Shown one piece after another: positions 6,703-9,826 of a stretch of 9,826 nt of DNA; position 1 is the first letter of the stretch, and each line of letters begins with the position of its first letter. The stretch lies in contig DATLTB010000044.1 of assembly GCA_035533815.1 (NCBI GenBank), positions 1 through 9,826 on the forward strand. Direction: 5' to 3'. The DNA is from JANWKA01 sp035533815 (GTDB lineage Bacteria; Bacteroidota; Bacteroidia; Chitinophagales; Chitinophagaceae). The position numbers and the translations under genes were made by a program. The notes under the pieces were generated by a model, which saw nothing but the letters and a program-made list of their open reading frames with translations, did no database searches and was not told where the DNA came from.

Positions 6703-6774
6703 TAAATTTCGATTTTTAGATTTTTCTTAGCCTTCATTCATTAAATGAAACAGGCATTGATTAGCCCATAACGG

Positions 6775-7836
6775 TCATTTTAGCTGTAATCCTGCCAGCC
6801 GCGTTCCTTCCACGCGGGCCCTTATTTTTTGGAAGGCAATTTCACGTCCTGTAGATTCATCATCAGCAAATGGGGAAAACCCGCAGTCGTCAGTAGTGCC
6901 TAACTGGTCAAATGGAATGAATGCAGATGCTTCCAGAATAGCATGACAAATATCTTCAGGTGTCTCTACAATTGGACTGCACACATCAGTAACCCCAATA
7001 AAGACCCTTTGCCCAGGTTTCAGGTTGTCCCTGATTGATGCCAAAACGCGGCCTTTGTTCTTTTCATTGGAAAATTGTAGGTAAAAATTATCCACCTGCA
7101 GTTCAAACAACAGCGGTAGAAGGGCAGTATAATCCACATCTGCACTATGCGTGGAGTCGTGGTCCGCGCCGGGACAAGCATGCACCCCGATCCGCTTTCT
7201 CTCCAGATCGCTGAACCGTTCCAAAACCTGGTTATTCAGGGCTATAAAGGATTTGAGCAGTTGCCTGCTGGGATCCAGTTTTACGGCCAGCCGGCCTTCT
7301 GTAAAATCTATCTGCACTTTTTCTGCCCCGCTTTCCAGGCAATACCGGATATCTGCCTCATTTTCATTGACTAGATCAGCAAGAAAAGCTTCCCTCGAAT
7401 ATCCCCGAATATCTTGGGGAGGATAGAGCAGGCTAAGGGCGCTTGCTGAAATGACGGCTTGCTTAAGGGGTAAATTTGTCAGCTTCCGGGCATTTTTATA
7501 ATAACTGACTGCATTGACCCGGTATTTGAAAGGCCCTCCGGTTAACCGGGGCAACTGTCTGGTGTGCCCATCGGCAAAGGGAATTAATATCCCATCAGGA
7601 TCCAGATTCTCCATTCCCTGGATGGGATAGGTGACAAAACTGGGCTTGGTTTGTTCCCCATCAGATATAACTGGAGATCCGGTGGCCGCAAACTGGGCCA
7701 GGGTATCCAGGACTGCCTCATGATATAATTGATCCAGTTCGGGTTTGCTGAGTTTACCTCCGGCATAATTCTTCAAGCCTTCAACCAAGGCCTTAGGCCT
7801 GGGAATGCTTCCAATGGGTTCGGTGGGTATTTGCAT
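6775..7836 (-). CDS. Short MetE-type (cobalamin-independent methionine synthase C-terminal domain) methyltransferase
   Basis: This 353-residue protein is a stand-alone TIM-barrel domain of the MetE/UROD superfamily; full MetE has about 750 residues with a second, N-terminal barrel that is absent here. It opens PTEPIGSIPRP (4-14) and keeps SDGEQ (58-62). The zinc ligands of methionine synthase are recognisable: His219 and Cys221 in GVHACPG, Glu258 in LQFSNE, and Cys318 in TTDDCGFSPF. Conserved ligands imply a thiol methyl-transfer reaction with zinc-activated thiolate. The methyl donor and acceptor are not known, and methionine synthesis should not be assumed because the N-terminal barrel is lacking. 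ATG 7836 is preceded by AT-rich DNA with a CCAATTAATTGG palindrome 35 bp upstream. It lies between an intact CMD gene and the DUF3179 gene on the same strand. Confidence 0.85.
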   Translation of the reverse strand: MQIPTEPIGSIPRPKALVEGLKNYAGGKLSKPELDQLYHEAVLDTLAQFAATGSPVISDGEQTKPSFVTYPIQGMENLDPDGILIPFADGHTRQLPRLTGGPFKYRVNAVSYYKNARKLTNLPLKQAVISASALSLLYPPQDIRGYSREAFLADLVNENEADIRYCLESGAEKVQIDFTEGRLAVKLDPSRQLLKSFIALNNQVLERFSDLERKRIGVHACPGADHDSTHSADVDYTALLPLLFELQVDNFYLQFSNEKNKGRVLASIRDNLKPGQRVFIGVTDVCSPIVETPEDICHAILEASAFIPFDQLGTTDDCGFSPFADDESTGREIAFQKIRARVEGTRLAGLQLK

Positions 7837-7870
7837 ATAATAATATTGAATTTAAAAGATGAAAGAATAA

Positions 7871-7882
7871 CCAATTAATTGG
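7871..7882. promoter_or_regulatory. 12-bp perfect palindrome upstream of the MetE-like gene
   Basis: CCAATTAATTGG is a perfect palindrome lying 35 bp before the start codon at 7836, in the 113-bp gap after the CMD gene. Its position fits an operator overlapping or adjoining a promoter. It shares the AATTAAT core with the inverted repeat at 7908-7927. No binding protein can be named. Confidence 0.4.
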
Positions 7883-7907
7883 ATAATAGCCCTATATGGA
7901 ATGTAAA

Positions 7908-7927
7908 AATTAATCATTCGATTAATT
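7908..7927. promoter_or_regulatory. Inverted repeat in the gap between the CMD and MetE-like genes
   Basis: AATTAATC and GATTAATT form 8-bp arms around ATTC, 23 bp after the stop of the CMD gene and 72 bp before the MetE-like start. No U-run follows in the direction of transcription, so a rho-independent terminator is unlikely; an operator is the better guess. It shares its AT-rich core with the palindrome at 7871-7882. Confidence 0.38.
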
Positions 7928-7949
7928 ACCTGTCCTTTAGAGATTCCAG

Positions 7950-8489
7950 TTAAGCAGACAAGTAACCCTTATGGGCAAGCCGGTATCCCATGTCATTGTA
8001 GGCTTCCTTTTCCAGAGGAGCCCAGGTTCCCAATCCATCTACATACCGGTTATACATACAGAATGCTGCTGCGAGAAGTACAGTATCATGAATTTCTATG
8101 TCTGAGGCACCCTGCGCCCGGGCTGCTACAATATCTGCAGGGGTAACCTTTTTCCCGCTTTCCTGTACATGGGCTGCAATTTGCAGGAGTGCCCTAAATT
8201 TGGGAGATACAGGAGTCTTTTCCAACCCATTTTTGATATCATCGATGAGGCTGAGATCTCCCCCGAAATGATGGGCGGCCGAGGCACCATGTGAGGTATG
8301 GCAAAAATGACAGTTATTCCTATAGGATACATAGGATGCGATCATTTCTCTTTCTCCCCTGGTCAGTGTAGATTCACCGCGTAGTAGGGTTTCTGCCAAT
8401 TCCAAAAGAGGCTTTGCGGTTTGAGGTCGGTAATTGAGCAATCCCTGAATGCCTGGAAGTTGTTCATTCAATAATTTAATATGGGCCAT
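7950..8489 (-). CDS. AhpD-like carboxymuconolactone decarboxylase family protein
   Basis: This intact 179-residue member of the CMD/AhpD-fold family is a close paralogue of the interrupted gene at 5460-5004. The two share MxHIxLxNE at the start, the LTRGEREMIASYVSYRNNCHFCHTSHG core, a PxSxKxxxLLxIAAxVQ helix, and EIHDTVLLAAAFCMYNRYVDG. The CxxC redox pair is Cys60/Cys63 with His67 and Glu48, the set used by AhpD-type peroxidases for disulfide chemistry and proton relay. It ends APLEKEAYNDMGYRLAHKGYL, showing what the interrupted copy has lost. Soluble, with no signal peptide. The partner reductant and substrate are unknown. It lies 101 bp downstream of the unrecognised gene and 113 bp upstream of the MetE-like gene. 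ATG 8489 has no obvious Shine-Dalgarno; a direct repeat AATCCCAT x2 lies 33-50 bp upstream. Confidence 0.9.
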   Translation of the reverse strand: MAHIKLLNEQLPGIQGLLNYRPQTAKPLLELAETLLRGESTLTRGEREMIASYVSYRNNCHFCHTSHGASAAHHFGGDLSLIDDIKNGLEKTPVSPKFRALLQIAAHVQESGKKVTPADIVAARAQGASDIEIHDTVLLAAAFCMYNRYVDGLGTWAPLEKEAYNDMGYRLAHKGYLSA

Positions 8490-8521
8490 TTGGAAAATTT
8501 AATATGGTTAAATATGAGAAT

Positions 8522-8539
8522 AATCCCATGGAATCCCAT
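8522..8539. repeat. AATCCCAT direct repeat upstream of the CMD gene
   Basis: AATCCCAT occurs at 8522-8529 and 8532-8539, two identical 8-bp copies with a 10-bp period, about one helical turn. It lies 33-50 bp upstream of the start at 8489, where an activator or repressor might bind. Only two copies were seen. Confidence 0.4.
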
Positions 8540-8590
8540 AAGCATTATTTTTACTAACGGCTAAATAAAATAAGCTGAACTGAAAATAGC

Positions 8591-9127
8591 TTAACCAGGT
8601 ATTTGTCTGGGAGGAGGATCAATGATTTCCAAAGCCCTTTGAGGAAAACTATGGGCTCTTGGGTCAACATGCATGTAAATAATCAGTGGAGTACCTAAAG
8701 ATGATTCAGTAAGGGAACAAGGTAGATATTCCTTCTGAATAGATTCCGGAAATGGTTGTTCCCGCTGTCCGTTGACCGGAGTCCCGTCTAAAAAGCGGAT
8801 GGCCTCACTGAATTTTCGAAAAAGACTATTTTTTCGGGTATTGGGGATGTATTCTGTATACACCGTATCCCGAAAAATCCGGTGCTTTACCGCAATATAA
8901 AATCTGCCCTGGATCTCCAATCTACCGCTTACCGGCATAAATGAATGCTCATTATTCTCATAAGGAAGCATCACAGCGGTCTTAATCACTAGGGTCCCTA
9001 ACTCATTGTATCTGTTCTGATCAATCTGGTTTTCTAACCGCTGGTCTTCCACGAAGCCCATCCGCAAAAACCAAAAGTAATACCCAGAAACGTTGAGTAT
9101 CAATAGACTGATAAGCAATATGGACAC
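8591..9127 (-). CDS. Membrane-anchored protein of unknown function
   Basis: I do not recognise this 178-residue protein. It starts with a hydrophobic segment (about 1-20, SILLISLLILNVSGYYFWFL), likely an uncleaved membrane anchor, followed by a mostly polar, beta-rich body with segments such as LVIKTAVMLPYENNE, RFYIAVKHRIFRDTVYTEYIP and TPLIIYMHVDPRAHSFP. The end is proline-rich (IDPPPRQIPG). The start is doubtful: GTG 9127 is the first standard codon, but the frame runs open upstream and reads LKKTV from CTG 9139-9137. That is the same KKTV beginning as the DUF3179 protein (ATGAAAAAGACAGT there, CTGAAAAAGACAGT here). So either CTG is used, the ATG was lost, or GTG is the start. It is on the same strand as its neighbours, with a 176-bp gap upstream. 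No catalytic motif seen. Confidence 0.75.
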   Translation of the reverse strand: MSILLISLLILNVSGYYFWFLRMGFVEDQRLENQIDQNRYNELGTLVIKTAVMLPYENNEHSFMPVSGRLEIQGRFYIAVKHRIFRDTVYTEYIPNTRKNSLFRKFSEAIRFLDGTPVNGQREQPFPESIQKEYLPCSLTESSLGTPLIIYMHVDPRAHSFPQRALEIIDPPPRQIPG

Positions 9128-9303
9128 TGTCTTTTTCAGAATAAGGAAATTAAATATGTACGAAAGTTAATATAATTTCTCATTTACAGGCAAAAATTAA
9201 ATTTATATCAGGCTATACTACCTTCAATATACATCCAACACCTGAAATTTTTTGTTAAGACTCAGTAGTTTCCCTGAGTTTAAATCCAATACCTGGACCT
9301 GCT
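9128..9303 (-). other. Intergenic gap with a weak hairpin after the permease gene
   Basis: This 176-bp AT-rich gap separates the permease stop from the next gene. It holds ACTCAG (9260-9265) and CTGAGT (9274-9279), a 6-bp stem with an 8-nt loop, 25-44 bp after the stop codon. In the direction of transcription it is followed by CTTAAC and an A-run rather than U residues, so it is not a standard terminator. The promoter of the downstream gene probably lies in this gap, but I could not define one. Confidence 0.4.
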
Positions 9304-9826
9304 TCAGTTGCTGACTTTCCGGTAATTGAGTACTGCCAGCACATTAATGATCGCTCCGAATCCCAGAACAAGGAAAAATTGACCTGATATATCTGCAAAA
9401 CTACTGCCCTTAAGCATCACCCTCCTGATCACTTCAATAAAATAAGCTACCGGATTGATCACATTTAGTTTTTGGGCCCAGCCGGGCATATTTTCCACAG
9501 CAGTAAACAACCCGCTCATCAGGATAAAGATTACCAGGAAGAACCAGGCTAAAAACATGGCTTGCTGCTGGGTATCTGCGAAAGTAGAGATAAGCAGGCC
9601 TATTCCAAGTACCAAGGGAAGATAAATGGCTCCAAAAGCAAATACCAGCCAGATATTGGTGTGTATGGGTACTTTGAAAACCAGAGCGCCAATTAACAAT
9701 CCGAAAGCTAGTTCAAAAAGTCCAATGAACCAGAAAGGCAAAAGTTTGCCGAAGATAAAATGCAGTTTACGGATCGGAGTCACATTGAGCTGTTCAATGG
9801 TTCCAATCTCTTTTTCCCGCACGATG
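9304..9826 (-). CDS. ABC-2 type transporter permease, partial (N-terminus beyond window)
   Basis: This is the C-terminal half of an integral membrane ABC permease of the ABC-2 class, which exports substrates with a separate ATPase. The frame is open to the window edge and the visible protein begins IVREKEIGTIEQLNVTPIRK, the conserved cytoplasmic loop of this family, so the true start lies outside. Predicted membrane helices, numbered from the GTG at 9822, are at about 27-49, 57-80, 87-109 and 145-167. Between the last two is the family signature LFTAVENMPGWAQKLNVINPVAYFIEVIRRVMLKG, which re-enters or lies at the membrane face. It resembles YhhJ/YbhR-type drug or lipid exporters, but the substrate cannot be told. 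Partner genes (ATPase, membrane-fusion protein) are expected upstream, outside the window. It ends with a stop at 9306-9304. Confidence 0.92.
   Translation of the reverse strand, partial: IVREKEIGTIEQLNVTPIRKLHFIFGKLLPFWFIGLFELAFGLLIGALVFKVPIHTNIWLVFAFGAIYLPLVLGIGLLISTFADTQQQAMFLAWFFLVIFILMSGLFTAVENMPGWAQKLNVINPVAYFIEVIRRVMLKGSSFADISGQFFLVLGFGAIINVLAVLNYRKVSN

Noticed and set aside
9254..9279. Rho-independent terminator after the permease gene
   Set aside because: The ACTCAG/CTGAGT stem is short and is followed in the transcribed direction by A residues, not U.
1..9826. CRISPR array, tRNA, rRNA or toxin-antitoxin pair
   Set aside because: No regularly spaced repeats, cloverleaf-like sequence, rRNA segments or paired small genes of those classes were seen on either strand.

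Overview
The window reads as a chromosomal stretch of a Bacteroidota-type bacterium. This is inferred from start codons without a clear Shine-Dalgarno sequence, AT-rich intergenic gaps, and the style of the membrane and metabolic proteins; no taxonomic marker gene is present. All host genes lie on the minus strand. From right to left (their direction of transcription) they are: an ABC-2 type permease cut by the window edge; an unrecognised membrane-anchored protein; an AhpD-like carboxymuconolactone-decarboxylase (CMD) family protein; a short MetE-type methyltransferase; a membrane-anchored DUF3179 protein; and a second CMD-family gene that is interrupted.

The left half is a nest of mobile elements. 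The second CMD gene (start 5460) is broken after its conserved NRYVDG motif by a group II intron on the same strand. The intron begins with GUGCG at 5003. Its 3' end appears to fall at base 1: a 34-nt domain V lies at 41-74, a domain VI with a bulged adenosine lies at 1-40, and the intron ends in AU. The rest of the CMD gene should lie just left of the window.

The intron's reverse transcriptase/maturase gene is itself split into an N-terminal piece (4471-4214) and a C-terminal piece (1104-64). The split is a roughly 3.1-kb element on the opposite strand that carries a DUF5372-like gene, a DUF6788-like gene and a 690-residue large serine recombinase. Both edges keep an in-frame ACG codon, so recombination between them would restore the family motif RPLGIPT-VSDRV and a 431-residue maturase without a scar. 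The same exchange would leave the perfect palindrome CCAACGTTGG at the joint of the excised circle. This points to site-specific insertion by the recombinase into a highly conserved reverse-transcriptase motif.

The host genes may form a loose redox/one-carbon cluster, since two CMD paralogues flank the MetE-like and DUF3179 genes, but no pathway can be assigned from sequence alone. Short palindromes and direct repeats in several gaps are candidate operators. I saw no tRNA, rRNA or CRISPR array.
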